The translations under genes and the position numbers were made by a program. From Cristatella mucedo (Eukaryota > Bryozoa > Phylactolaemata > Cristatellidae), in contig WPIO01000032.1 of the NCBI GenBank assembly GCA_009760855.2, forward strand, positions 2,487,001 to 2,551,000: DNA of 64,000 nt, written 5' to 3'. Below, piece after piece: positions 11,341 to 23,405 of this stretch; positions within the stretch are counted from its first letter, which is position 1, and each line of letters begins with the position of its first letter. The notes beneath the pieces were generated by a model that was given only the letters and a program-made list of their open reading frames with translations, had not been told where the DNA came from and searched no databases.

Positions 11341-11545
11341 TGGTCAAATCTGGGTAAAATTTGAGACAGATGGCTGCTGTCCAAATGCGGATGTGGCAAT
11401 ACAAAATGCATAGAAGGAGTTGAGAAAGTCAGAGATGTTCGAAGGCAGGGAAGAATAGAAGCACAGGTAGAGCTGAAGCTTAAGATTACGCTGGGTGACT
11501 ACATCGTTTGGGTTGATTTCTCTTTCAAAAAAATACATCTCAGCA
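11340..11545 (-). mobile_element. LINE A fragment
   Basis: The minus strand encodes LKLQLYLCFYSSLPS followed by SDFLNS. This matches the DDTQLYLCF...PSSTSNSLNS block after the RT active site in the 36 kb copy. Only about 200 bases are recognisable. Confidence 0.6.
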
Positions 11546-11728
11546 GATGAAAGATCACATCTTCAGTAATGATTCTGGGTTGAGATGGCTAGGTGTGCGC
11601 ATGCCCTGTTGAAGATTAAGCTTGGTTCAAAACTAGGCAATAATCCGTCTTAGAGGTGAAAATAAAAAGTCCAATAGCACTTAAAATTATTTTAGAATCA
11701 ACGAAAAACTTGCCAACTCTTCTTTGCC

Positions 11729-11885
11729 GCGCTGGTTTGGCCCAATGCTAAAGGTGTTCACATCAAACCGAGGTAAGAAAATGATTTTAATGACCGAGTT
11801 CGCGGGTTAAAGCCCCATGGCTTTTGTGAAGCGCCTGGATAGAAATTAAGTTCTCCAAGGGTGCTGTAAAAATGAATTCCTTTAC
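11729..11885 (+). mobile_element. SINE1
   Basis: GCTGGTTTGGCCCAATGCTAAAGGTG (head) is followed by a GTTCGCGGGTTAAAGCCCC B-box region, then GTGAAGCGCCTGGATAGAAATT and AAGTTCTCCAAGGGTGCTG (tail). The order is the same as in the other copies. Confidence 0.75.
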
Positions 11886-12059
11886 ATATTTGTGGGCCGT
11901 ACGTATCTGACTTCGGAAAAGCCAAAGCCGGGATCATCTGCAAGTATAAAAGAGTGCTCTTTAAGACCATGAGAGAAGTTAATTTTTTAGTACGCCCATT
12001 TGGCACTCGAGAGTTTAAAAATGCACCTAAAATGTTGTTACAAGTCAATAAGCCACTGT

Positions 12060-13900
12060 AAATCTGAAATTTCTCTCGGCTAAATTTCCTGTCTCACTCT
12101 GTCTGATCAGACTCTCGCGTTCTGCTGAATTGTGTTTTTAAAGATTGCGCATGCACACAATTGCATGTTTAAAAGTTTAACAAAGGTTGGAGGTACCAGG
12201 TACAGCAGAGGAGACATTGCTTTCGAAGGCGTCACATTTGGAACATCCATAACCACTTAGTTAAAGATTATTTTCACAGAATTAGTTAAAGATTATTTTC
12301 ACAGCTCTACAACAAAGCATCACTAAATGTCATGGCGACAATGTCAGTAACCGGAACGGAGTCCTGAAGCCACCAAAAAGAGCACCGGCATAGTAGAGAG
12401 TGGCCGCTTAGTCAATGCTGGAGAACAGAGTGAAGTCCTTTGTTTGGCATGACCAAGACGGATTTTGCATCTAGCGTGGCAGATGTGTACTGGGCTTACA
12501 ACGCAGATTGGCCGACAAATAAGATAGATTGCCAGCGAGGTTCAACTGACAACGCAGATTGGCAGACAATTAACTCGAGCGATCAGTGCAGCGTCGCTGA
12601 TGTCACAGATGGGCACGCAATTGAGTTGTTTGATCGGTTGCAGCTTCGTTATCTGTCGTTCTGTTATCCGGCAGGTCTTGAGTCTGTTTCGCGAACTATT
12701 GCTTCGTCCGCTTAACCCTCACTTGTATGGGTAGCGGCACTATGCATGCAATATGTCCGGGCCTGACTCTCGCTATTGGGCCAAAGGGCAACGGCACAGC
12801 CCTTGATATACCGCAAGTGACACTAGCAGCAATACAATATTTGCGGGGGCGCAAAGAATTGCTTCCTATTGTAGCTCGTACTGCAGGAGACTTCATGCAG
12901 CCTCGCTAACACGCTTGCGACAGCTAACAATGAGCGCAAATGACTCACCGATTGGCAGACCGTCACTCAAACTGAGCGAACGTAGGTCACGCTCACGCCT
13001 TATGTACTGGCCGGATCGTAAGTCGAGCATAAATCTCGAAGCATAATTAAATACTGCGCTGCTCATAAGCCTTGGCTGATCGCGCGGCGAGTTCACAAGC
13101 TGCTCTTAGTTAAATGTCAGCGGCCAAGGTCAGCGCTTAGTCGAGGGTATTGCAATGCGTTTGTGGTAAAGAGTCTGTTGTTGCTGATTGCCAAAGGTTC
13201 GTAGCAGAACCGGAACCTGCTTCGTGCTCATGCTCGTGCTGGTCTGCTGACGCTGGATGACGCTCCTCTCGACGGCGCGATAGGCGCAGTTGCTCTCTGC
13301 GACCGACAAGTGACGAGTCGACTCACATTTCTCGCTCGCGTCGCATGGCAATCGGAAGCCCGTGCAGTCTCATTCAAGCGATATTTAAGTGTGCAGGGCA
13401 TCTAAGTTTTAAATGCGAAGCGAAAGCCAACGAACAGAGAAGATCTTGTGCTCTCACCCAATCAAGAATACGTCGTTTGCTGGACGAAATGATCCAGTAA
13501 GCGAGTCGTTTTTTGGCATAAAGGAATGCTCAATCAGATCGTTCTCACAGCTACGGAAATTGCCGCTGCGATCGACGGTCTGTCTAACTGAGCACTAAAG
13601 ATCCACTCGTGAGTGTTGCGACATGTTTGGGTCACTGAGTGGGAGTGATTTATTTCCGCCTATTTAAGGAAGGAAAACGCAGGCTGATCATTGTTCGGTC
13701 CCGATTTTGGCGAACTACTACCGCTGCCGGTTTGGCGATTCCTGAATAAAGATGTTTTAGCGCAACATGCATGTCGAAATCTACGGTAACTAGAAACTTT
13801 GTCAGTGAAATGCCAGATAATTAAATAAAGAAATGCCGAACAAAGAGACGGTTTTTGATCAATAAATGAATTGTTCTTTGTATACTTATGAGCGCTGACA
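12060..13900. other. Gene-free sequence with a short tandem duplication
   Basis: TTAGTTAAAGATTATTTTCACAG is tandemly duplicated at 12258-12303. AACGCAGATTGGC occurs twice at 12499-12570 with a third partial copy near 12948, which suggests an unrecognised repeat. I saw no coding homology. Confidence 0.4.
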
Positions 13901-13904
13901 ATGT

Positions 13905-13990
13905 GCATGTTATCACCAGACGAAAGGCATGTTTAATATACTGCAGATTTAAGGTGCCTAGAAAGAGATTGAGCTTTCTTAAATTCCTAT
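13905..13990 (+). mobile_element. LINE A 3' tail
   Basis: AAGGTGCCTAGAAAGAGATT followed by GAGCTTTCTTAAA matches the terminal stem-loop of LINE A. It is followed directly by a (CA)n tract instead of the usual (ATT)n. Confidence 0.55.
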
Positions 13991-13991
13991 A

Positions 13992-14054
<63 letters not shown>

Positions 14055-14055
14055 T
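13992..14055. repeat. (CA)n-(TA)n microsatellite
   Basis: About 26 uninterrupted CA units, then TA units. Confidence 0.97.
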
Positions 14056-14094
14056 TGTATAGATATGTATATATTTATATGCTTTGCTAATATT

Positions 14095-14690
14095 CATTTT
14101 AGCAAGAGAAACATGCAAAGGAAATTCACGCGGGCTGAGCAAATTCTGTAAAAAACAAGTCGATTTTTAGCTTTTTTTTTAGATGTCAATTCACCTGAAG
14201 CAGTCGATACTGAGTTCCAGGCTTTAGGAGCGTACTGACTGAAGACGCGGTTTCCGAAGGATTTGAGGTTCTTCAAGGCGAAGCTTAATGACTCGCAAAA
14301 GAAGCACAGGTGGTAGGATGGTAAGCCTGATGTAGAAGTATTTCAAATTGGTCGGTTGAAGGAACATGATAAGAGACCTGATAGAGAGTGACAGAACTTG
14401 GAGGCAAATACACTGTTTGATGAGAAGCAAGTGGAGTCAGGTAGCAAGTGGTGAAAGAAGGCAGCTACAGCAGACAAACCTAGCTGCAGAGTTTGGCAAC
14501 AACTGCAAACTTATTATTCTACAGGCGGAAGCGCGTGCAAGCAGTGAGTTGTAGAAGTCGAGACAGGATGATAAAAATGCATAGAATAGCTAAACTGTGG
14601 TATCGTTATGTATGGGTGCTCAAAATCTTTTGATTTTACCCAGCTGAAGGTGCCCAAACTTGACTGTGAAGCTGACGGGACCAACTCGTG
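14095..14690 (-). mobile_element. LINE A fragment, C-terminal RT region
   Basis: The minus strand reads LKSFGNRVFSQYAPKAWNSV, matching LKSFGDRAFSSYAPKAWNSL of the best copy. Upstream sequence is equivalent to VLSLTFSSLHS. The segment at 14650-14690 matches the antisense GACTGTGAAGCTGAC block. The frame is broken in several places. Confidence 0.7.
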
Positions 14691-15086
14691 GGTTGCTATT
14701 TTCTAATAGGACACCCGAATACCAAACAGAGGCTGCAGAAAAAACGGCCCAATCAGCATGCACAGCTAATATTAATACTAATTATAGGAATCCTTAATCT
14801 TCTGAAGTCGAGAGACGGCACGGTGCAAGATGGTAAAATGGCGGCTGGATGCTAATGTGGACGGACGCCAGCGTTCATGTTATGCATGAATAGCTGATGT
14901 AAAAGTCTGTAAGTCTGACATTCTCATTGCCCATAAGCGTCCGGCTTTGAGTTACAATAACTTCGATACAAAATTTGAAAAATAGAGCCAGTGAACGACT
15001 CGTTTATGGAATGCTAAAATTCTTAAACTTGGATGCTTAGTTAGTCAGTTTTAACGATTTCAACTGGAGGTGATGACCCAGATTTT

Positions 15087-15180
15087 TTTCAATGCTTCCT
15101 TTGGAAAATTGTAGAACGCTTAGAAAAAGACTGAGTTCTCTGAGGGCACCTTATCAAATGTATTATTATTATTATTATTC
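15087..15180 (+). mobile_element. LINE A tail-only copy with (ATT)n end
   Basis: AACGCTTAGAAAAAGACTGAG leads into TTCTCTGAGGGCACCTTATC, AAATG and (TATTAT)n. Only the last ~80 bases of the LINE are present. Confidence 0.75.
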
Positions 15181-15465
15181 AAAGCTAAGAAGAAGGAATG
15201 AGACCGAAGTGAGCCGGACGTTTTTTCTGGTAAAGACCATACAGATTACGGCGTTTCCGCAAACTTCTCAATAGAGCAACTTCACGTGTAAGGTAGTCAG
15301 TTGAAGAACGCGGTCAACGCACTTATCATGGCCCATCAAAGCTACACATAAAATATTTCAGTGAAGAAGGAGAGCTACTGTTACTGTGCACTGATTTATA
15401 TTGGCTGTTCTAAGTGCTCGCTTTATTTCTCGTTGCGTAGTTTACGCCAAGAGGCATGCGTCCTT

Positions 15466-15545
15466 CAGCTATAATAACAATAATAATAATGCGTTTGATA
15501 TTGCGACCTTAGAGAACTAAATCACCTTTTTAGATGGCGGTTGGC
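15466..15545 (-). mobile_element. LINE A tail-only copy
   Basis: (AATAAT)n is followed by GCGTTTGATATTGCGACCTT and AGAGAACTAAATCACC, the reverse complement of the LINE A 3' end. Confidence 0.6.
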
Positions 15546-15549
15546 TGAG

Positions 15550-17115
15550 AGTGGCGCGGGTCCAGTCGAAGCTTCCGTCCCAAGCCACTTCAAATCTGTG
15601 GAGCATAGTTAACTTTTCTATCCGATGTAGTGATATTCTATCCAGACTATTCACCATCTTAGATAAGGTAATCGAGGTACAATTCTCGCTTATCACTTTG
15701 AACGAAAAACCAGTCGAAGAAAGGGTTTGCTTTAAGATGGTTGGGGCTGCATGCTTTCCAAGTTGCCAGGCCCAAATTTTGGAGGGGGCGAACTTAATCT
15801 GGTGGCTGCTAGCAGTCTGCCCATGATCAGAAGTAGGTCAACGTGAGGGCAGGAGCGATCCGAAGCCTGCAGCGAGCCGTCGTGACGGTGGGACTGAAGT
15901 GCTTCGTTGGGCTGTTAGCCACGACGGGCTCAGCGGCCGTCTTGCACTGAAAGAAACTTGCGAACTGACTAACGAAAGTAGGTGTGCACTGAAGAAAGTC
16001 TTCATTCCATACAATTACGCAAAACACTTTTTCATCCATGATAATTTGGCTTTAATTGCCCGGACCCAACACCCATGCATACAATACAATTGAGAGAACC
16101 ACAGGCGATATGCCAGGCGTAGGTGTAGCTTTGTTACATGCAAAGTTGTCACATGCAAAGTATTCTATGAAGCTGTGAGTGAACGCTGATTCAAGAAGCA
16201 GACATGAGCCGTGCCCTCAGTGACATCCGTCTTCCTAAATAGCAGCCTACTGTCGAGAGGCTTAGGAAGCGGACAGTGGCTCGCAGCGGATGACGCGTAG
16301 GGCGAGCAGCAAATCAAAGCACGTCGGCGTCCGTCGTGGTATCCATCTATTCAAGTCGCCGCCGGCTGTCGAGTGGTTTCGGCACGGATTATATAGCTCG
16401 GCCGTACAAAACAATGCTTGCGCGTGTAATCAAAAAATCTGGACGGCGAGTGTACGTGACAGAGAGCGGGGATTCCTTTACGCCAGCGTCCGTCCGCTGT
16501 GCGTTCACTGGGCAGCGCAGCGCTTGTTTTCCCTCAAGCTATTCGGACACGGCTCTGCTTCGATTGGTCGAAACGACGCCGCGACTCCACTGGTTGATAT
16601 GATCGGTCTTTTGCCTTAAAGCCAAGCTTAGTAAAAGCTACTAGCCGTTAAGTTTTATGAAATTAACTCCTGTTTAACCGTATACAGAGGCTGAAATTGC
16701 AACGCTGTAACGAGACCAAACTGCGGCAGAAGTCGGGAAGGTCGATTACGCGTGGTGTGTGTTGTTTGTTCTCTCTCACGAGTTAGTAGGTCCGAATATA
16801 TTCCGCAGTGCGTGACTGAATTTCACCGGAGATTTAAGAGCAGAGCGGAGCTCCAATTGTGCTCAGCCGAGTTCTGCGTTCAAGCATATGAATTTCATTG
16901 AACTTCAGTCGAATATAACCAAGTGGCTAGAGCCTCTGCTATCACGAGTTCTCCACAGTCTGCGGGGCTTACGTGAAACGGACGATCGTTACGTTTTGGG
17001 CATACTGTTTCGTAGAGCATGCTTTTATAGGCAACATTACGCTGTCCAAATTTGCGGACTCTTTTAAGATTTGTTTGCGTCCTTTAGTGTGTAGTGGTGC
17101 TCCTACCGTTCTGCT
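15550..17115. other. Gene-free sequence
   Basis: The open frames at 15551-15826 and 16290-16619 have no recognisable domain and overlap others in different frames. No repeat family was recognised. Confidence 0.35.
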
Positions 17116-17119
17116 TCCT

Positions 17120-17202
17120 TGACAGGATATGCAAGATGCCTAGAACGAAATTTAGTTCTCTTAGGACAATCTTCAAATGTCGTATTCTTATATTATTCTG
17201 CT
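17120..17202 (+). mobile_element. L2-type 3' tail
   Basis: GATGCCTAGAACGAAATTTA leads into GTTCTCTTAGGAC and an AT-rich end. This is the stem-loop tail shared by LINE A and SINE1; nothing upstream allows a choice between them. Confidence 0.5.
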
Positions 17203-17204
17203 AA

Positions 17205-18285
17205 GATCTAGCAATAAGCAGATCAATATGAATTTTAATGCGCAGTCATCTACGTATCAATGCTCAGCATATTCGGACAAAAGCTGCACAGGTCCTGTTA
17301 CATATGGGTGCAGCAGGTTCAACGCCCAGGCAGAAACAGGCCGCAAACCCAGCGCTCTTGATGGTGCCAGTCTTTGCCGACGCGCGAAAAATGCCTGCCG
17401 GTGAAGCTCTGAGCCATGCATCGCCGATAATTAGTACGGCTTAGTTATCGCGGTTCGTTATCGCGGCTAGTTACGGTAGTACTAGTTACGGTTAAGCACC
17501 GATTCACGCTGGCATGTCGACCATTACAGAACACGGCTGCAATGAAGACCGCCCATACCTTAAGATAACAAGTCCATGTCTATAGCGTAGAGAAGTCTAA
17601 TCACAACGACAGAGGGCTGCGTGCGTCCAGCCCTGGCGTGCGCGCAGCAGCTCACTCGTGGCGCTCAGATCGCCACGAAACTGCCGCCGACAAATGCACG
17701 ACCTCGGCGTAACTCTTGCTTTGCGTACCAGGGCACGGCTGGCTGACTTTTGCACGGCTTCGGCTTTTATGCCACTTAACCCTAGGTTATCAAATAACCT
17801 CCTCTTGGTCCTTATAATTCAGGAGCCGCAAATTATATCGCGGCAATCGTAATCTGGTTGACCGACGCACTCTGACGTTTCGTTGCTCCCTCCTTAAATT
17901 AAGGCCGTCATCAGCCTGAATAATAAAGGAAGCCTAAGAAAATCAATTCCGCGTAGGTGTCAATATTCGGCACCGCCTTCTCGTTAGGCTCGGGCAGAAA
18001 GTGCGGCCAAGAGTTCACGATCGTCTTCTTCGAAGCCTCCTTCCTCGGTGGTTTCTTGTCGTAATCTTCACAACAGCAGTCGCAGCCACGAGCTAAGCGT
18101 CAATGCGTCTCCGTAATGCACGTTCTAGTGGCTAACACGTCGATCGCCTGCCAGTAGATAGAGAGCGACTTAAGGTTCACCAATATCTCAATATATATCT
18201 GAAACGATCTCATTCTAGAACCCTTTTTTATTCCGCTCCGTACCAGGTGGAGGAGCTGCCTTCATTTTGACTGTGACTTATAAGG
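17205..18285. other. Gene-free sequence
   Basis: GTTATCGCGGTTCGTTATCG and related TAGTTACGG words at 17440-17495 form a short imperfect tandem array. Nothing else was recognised. Confidence 0.35.
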
Positions 18286-18287
18286 TT

Positions 18288-18380
18288 GATTGATGGTATC
18301 GACTCAGTCGTAGCCCAGGAGTAAGGCACTCGTTCATCACGACCGAGGCCGTGGGTTAGATCCATAGCGCAAGCAATCAA
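18288..18380 (+). mobile_element. tRNA-like SINE head
   Basis: CAGTCGTAGCCCAGGAGTAAGG (A-box region) and GAGGCCGTGGGTTAGATCC (B-box region) lie about 30 bases apart, as in tRNA-derived SINEs. No complete tRNA cloverleaf is evident. Confidence 0.45.
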
Positions 18381-18450
18381 TTATTGGCAAATTTATGCAG
18401 AATGATGTAGCCGCTAAGGGTCTTGTGCAGCGAGATAAGCGAGTTTATTA

Positions 18451-18655
18451 AGCAGCGGCTTTTTGAAAACGCACATTAAGAACCTTAGCATGGTCATGTC
18501 ATGACACTAGGTAAGGCGGTTGCTCTTCACGACCTCAGTCTCGAGGTCGTGGGTTCGAGTTCTGCTCTGGGCGATCCTTCATTGATGTTTCGAGAAGTGG
18601 TGATAGCCTTTACAGCTCTTCTGCCGCTGTACAAACAGAGGCTCCGCTCGATTCA
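18451..18655 (+). mobile_element. SINE2, first copy of a local duplication
   Basis: ACTAGGTAAGGCGGTTGCTC (A-box region), GAGGTCGTGGGTTCGAGTTC (B box), then a body with GTGATAGCCTTTACAGCTCT and ending in CAGAGGCT. A second copy including 50 bases of unrelated 5' flank lies about 364 bases downstream. Confidence 0.8.
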
Positions 18656-18814
18656 CTTCAATTAAATAGGGTCTTCCTCAAATTTATTGAGGCAATCTGT
18701 AGGGTATGGCAGACAACATTTGGTGTTCGACCTATTTATTGGAGCGCGTACCTACTTGCAGACTTCGAAACGCAGTTAACAGTTAACTTTATACTAATCT
18801 GAACATGAATTTCA

Positions 18815-19028
18815 AAGCAGCGGCTTTTTGAAAACGCATATGAAGAACCTTAGCATAATCATATCATGACACTAGGTAAGGCGGTTGCTCTTCATGACCT
18901 CAGTCCCAAGGTGGTGGGTTCGAATTCAGCGGTGGGTGATCCTTCATTGATGCTTCGAGAAGTTGTGATAGCCTTTCCAGCTCTTCTGCCGCTATACATA
19001 CAGAGGCTCATAAATAAGCTAGTATTTT
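18815..19028 (+). mobile_element. SINE2, second copy of a local duplication
   Basis: This is nearly the same sequence as 18451-18642, including the pre-SINE stretch GCAGCGGCTTTTTGAAAACG. The B box reads GGTTCGAATTC. It ends near AAATAAGCTAGTATTTTTTT, matching the CAGCTAGTATTT end of other SINE2 copies. Confidence 0.8.
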
Positions 19029-19794
19029 TTTAAGCGCACAGTCATTTGGCGCACATATACAAGAAGATCGCGGCATTGCCTATACTATGTTGCAAAGTCA
19101 ACGAAATGATTACAGAAGTAGCCACGTAGACTTGGTGTCACGCTGAATAAGGTATTTACATAGTAGACAAACGTCAAGATGAGCTTTCCTGAAAATGTAA
19201 AGCTCTCAAAATAGATACAAACTTTCCCCTGTCAGTATTAAGCAGGGGCATGCGACGCATGGTTATATCACTACATTGCACACCACAGCAGAAATAAAAG
19301 TCCTCACCGGAAAAGTAACGAGGCCTGGCAAAAGCAAAATTAGTCGTAATGCAAGCAGCGTCAGTAGTAGGCTCGCACTGAAGGAAAAAAGCATGTCCAG
19401 CGTCAGAGTAGCAGTCAATAACCATACTAGTTCACACTTTAGCTGTCTCGAACAAGTTACGTCAGTCGTAGGCCCCACAGGGGCTATACACGGCTCAGGA
19501 AGAGCGACCGCTTCGCACCTAATATCGTCACTCAATGCTAAGATACCAGACAACCGCATGATTATCGCCAGCTCTCGTGCGAAATTATAATTTCTAGCTT
19601 CTCAAGCCATATATTGGGAATCCCGATTTCAACGCAAGGGCTTTAAAAATGGCCTGCACCTGTGCCGCATCGGTCACCATATCGCCATGGCGTCTCTTAG
19701 ATTACGAGCAGTAAGTTCAAGTTTGCTGCCGTCCTTAGCAATCGCAATTTGTAGCTTTGTAGCCGTCTTAGCATAACTCTTAGCAGACTGTCTG

Positions 19795-19978
19795 TTAATA
19801 TAAAAATAATAGTATAATCCATTTGTATAGCATCATAAGAGAACCTAATCTCTATTCAAATGCTTCACATATGCCGCAGGGCTTGAGCCCACAACGTCAG
19901 TCATTAAATACGTTCTCCTTGACCTTGGTTCGATGCGTGCACCTTAACCACTGTGCCAAACAAGCGCGGCAAGGAGCC
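19795..19978 (-). mobile_element. SINE1
   Basis: On the minus strand, GTTTGGCACAGTGGTTAAGG (head) is followed by a B-box-like GTTGTGGGCTCAAGCCC, then GAAGCATTTGAATAGAGATT and AGGTTCTCTTATGATGC. Confidence 0.78.
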
Positions 19979-20089
19979 GCACTTTAGCCCTTGGCTTCTA
20001 AAGCTAGAGAAGATTGTAGCAAGGCTAAAGATTGCTTTGCCGTTAAAGCATATTGTGCCAGTGTTTAGGGGCGATAATGCAATATAGTT

Positions 20090-21062
20090 TTGGGAAAGCA
20101 AGACTATCAAGAGCTGCCCAATGAGTTAATTCTGACGTTCTTGTGGTTAGCGGACGAGGAGACCGAGCTTGAAGCCAAGATGTTTCAGCTGGAGCAGGAA
20201 CAGCTCACCGGAGCCGAGACTGAGACACTGTTAAGCGACGAGCCAGCTTCATCCCCGGTCGATCCCAAAGTCAACTGCTCACAAGAGCCAGACAGACGCG
20301 CAGCTATCCGGCTTCAATACCGGTGGAGGAAGCGGGTATGGGACCGCTTCCGACCTAGTAGCCGCAACAGCCGAAGAGCGCCAGAACGAAGTAAGTACGC
20401 AGCGGCAGCAGCCCCGGAGATGAAGGAGGGACAGCGTGTGATGTGTTCCAGCGACGAGGTGATAGTGGCCAGAGACAAGGCGATAGCGGTAAGCGGCGGG
20501 GAGATAGTACCCTGCGACGAGGCACGGGCGGCCCGCGAGAGCGATGTCTTGGCAGAGAAGCGCAGCAGCGAGAGCGTCTCAGCGGCGGAGAGCATCTCGG
20601 CGGCAACGAGCGCCCGAGAGAGCGACGTCTCGGCCGCGGAGCCCGGCGGCGAGAGCGTCTCAGCTGCACGGAGAGCACCCGCATAAGCGTTTCGGCGCAG
20701 AGCACCGAGGAGCACCGTGAGATAGTGGTCAGCGGCGAAGCGATTGTAACCTGCGACGATGCGCCGGACGCCGCGAGAGCGTCTCGGCGGTGGAGGGTGC
20801 CTGCGAAAGTGACGTCTTGGCGGCGGAGAGCGCTCGCAAGAGCGACGTCGCGGCGGCGAAGCGCAGCAGCGAGAGTGTCCTAGTGGCGGAGAGCATCTCG
20901 GCTGCGGAGAGCGCCCATGAGAGCGATGTCTCGGTCGCGAAGCGCAGCAGCGAGAGCGTCTTAGCGGCGGAGAGCGCCCGCTCGAGCGTCTCTGTGCAAA
21001 GCACAGAGGAGCACAACCGCGAGATCGACTCGGTGGAGTGGAACCCCGAGAACGACGAGTGA
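20090..21062 (+). pseudogene. Repeat-bearing ORF of unknown function, broken by frameshifts
   Basis: The first frame, from 20090, has no ATG before about 20178, so it may be an exon or a decayed start. It encodes an acidic segment (DEETELEAKMFQLEQEQL) that looks protein-like, then a basic stretch. Ser/Ala/Glu/Arg repeats follow with an 81-bp period: RESDVLAEKRSSESV starts near 20531, the next unit at 20612, and later units at 20832 and 20913. A longer duplication repeats the GEIVPCDEA/GEAIVTCDDA block. The frame shifts near 20665 and again near 20785, so all three frames are used before a stop at 21061. A minus-strand frame at 20314-21120 is longer but Arg/Ser-rich and looks like a shadow. 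The function is not recognised. Confidence 0.45.
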
Positions 21063-21064
21063 GC

Positions 21065-23400
21065 CGGAGTGGTTTTCGCAGGGCCGGATTGGCCGGCGGT
21101 GAGCGCATGAGGCCGACCATCTTTGTCTAAGCGTGGGCAGCATCAATGACCGGCTGCTCGCGACGGACAGTGCTGACGCGTGCCTCCTGCGAGTAGCTGT
21201 CAGGTAGCCTGCAATCTAGTTAAGCTGTCGGAGTCCTTTAATATTAAAATTAGCAACTTGATAGGGCTCGAATGACATATCGCTAGACAGGCAACAACTT
21301 ACGCTTCGGGGCCACCACCTGAGCAGGCGAGCAGAAAAGAGCGAGGGGAGCCAATGGCTACACGACTTTTCAGTCGTGAGCCGCCCACTCCCAAGCCAAG
21401 CTGGTGGACTATGAGATCTGTTTTCTATGGAGGAATTGATGTTGCGTGCGCCTGATGCTTCTGCTGCTGTAATTAGGGTAGCGCCCGGTCAATAATGTAT
21501 GCCTCACCTGCAGCCAATAGTAACGCCATTGATGACAGCGGCGTCAGGCTACAATCATGCAGCGACCGTGCAGCGTCAGGCTTCTAATGCATGATATATT
21601 TTCCGATGTAGCTGCTGTGATTCATCGATCTCTCATGTACGTAGGCGTTGAGAGAAATAGAGTCTCACTAAACGCTCACGTCGGCGCCGGCTGCGTCTAC
21701 GTGCGACTCCACTCGAACTGCCGCCGTCGGAGCCTCTGTAATACTACAGTAGCACCGCAGACCAAAGAAAAAGTAAGAACAGCAACTGCTTCGCTGAAGT
21801 GACAATCACTGTCAAGAGACCACTGGTGAAACTTACCAAGTAAGTATTGGGTTTCTGTAGTGTGTAAAGCACGCGAGTTTTATTATCCAAGAGTTTGCAG
21901 GTTCTATTGTTGGCGGCGGTGGGCCTATAATTTATTCAAGACGGAGTCGGAATAATGAGAAGTGTGCGTGGCAGCTGGTTTGTTGACGTAAGGGTAGGAC
22001 GTCACTAGGTCGTATCTTGAATCAATCAGCTCTCAGTCCGCTTAGTCATGACTTCATAGATAATACAAATATTACATCGAAGACCATAGCATCATCGCTC
22101 CAGCTAATATATATTATGCAGCGTTCACAGGGCTCAATTTTTGTTCATGAAGAAGCAATATAAGGCTGCGTAAATATGAGAAAGTTATACTCAACCACCT
22201 CCGACTTTTAAAGGGGACCCTCTTTTATGGGCTGGTCTAGAATCTTAGACTTGCACATGCCGACTTTTTCGCAAATAAAAGAGGAAATAAAGTGAGAAAA
22301 TGAACACATGCAAAGTCGCTCCATACTAATTACCAAATCAATAAATACCGAGACAAGCCTGCCGACTCAACTGCTGTATTGTTTCGATTTTTTGTAAAGG
22401 TCACGACGTTTGCTCTTAATAGTTTGCTGACGGACCTGCCCCTCCAAGATGGACCGGAGTAAATTTTCATGGCAGGAGATCGATAGGTTTGCCTCAATCT
22501 GGCCAACTGCCACAGTTATGACTAATTGTTACGCTTTTGGAGTCGTGCTGTAATACTGCCCCACACGTCTACGTTCACTGTGCAGTAGAGTTCAATAGTG
22601 GCGGGCTCTGCTGTGTATCATAATGGGCTCGATTTGTATGTCAATGCATCACTCCATCGTCCAGTACATATGTTTCTCGTCGTTTTGGTGCTTACTTTAT
22701 TCCATGAAAGGTGATTGAATCTTTGAAATTTTGAGCCGTGTTTACATCGCTAGTGCTGCATCTTCAGAGGCGGAGCCAGGATTTTCATCTAAGTGGGTCA
22801 AGACCTACGAGACTTTCATGTAGGGGCAGGACTCGCTAGCAATTACAAATTACAGCCCACAAGCGTAGCATTTATCCGACTCAAACTAGGCAGTTGGTTA
22901 TCAACTGGAAGTTGGACGTAATTCCCTCGTTGGTGATGGTAGGAAGAGCACGAATAGGGGGCTACCCAGGTTGCTGCCCTCTCTATAGGAGAAATGCCAC
23001 CTGCACCCTGGCTCTACAAATTGCATCGTTACATCATTCATTGCTTGCTTCAGCAATATATTGTGATGAGGGTGATCGGTTTTTATTGCATTAGTTCGCA
23101 CACACGAATACAGTATTTATCCTCTTGTCAATTCTACGAAGTAGTCTATTATAGCGCTACAATGCTGTGATGCAATATTCTAACTCTCCGCCTACTTTTG
23201 TGCCCGTTCGAAATCAGGAGATGCGTTGCCATTTCCAGTAATTGGCTACAGGCACGTGATAGGTACTGTTACACTGGTTTTCAAATCTGCATATAAGTGA
23301 GTCTGTGGCATGCATTAATGGAGTACACACTTTGTACTGCAGGTGCTACGGTAAATAATAATCGATCCCTTAGATGAGGCTACGGCGTTGGCTCGTGATG
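21065..23400. other. Gene-free sequence
   Basis: The short open frames at 21557-21802 and 22894-23101 are unremarkable. No recognised mobile element lies here. Confidence 0.35.
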
Positions 23401-23405
23401 CTTCG

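Noticed and set aside
18500-18570. tRNA gene from A and B boxes
   Set aside because: The A/B-box segment is the head of a repeated SINE. It is found several times with the same non-tRNA body, and no full cloverleaf is evident.
19174-19590. Overlapping ORFs of 83-104 residues on both strands, considered as a protease or transposon remnant
   Set aside because: No catalytic or structural motif could be confirmed, and the frames shadow each other.
20314-21120. 268-residue minus-strand ORF
   Set aside because: It is Arg/Ser-rich and antisense to the 81-bp coding repeat; the plus-strand reading gives more protein-like sequence at the 5' side.
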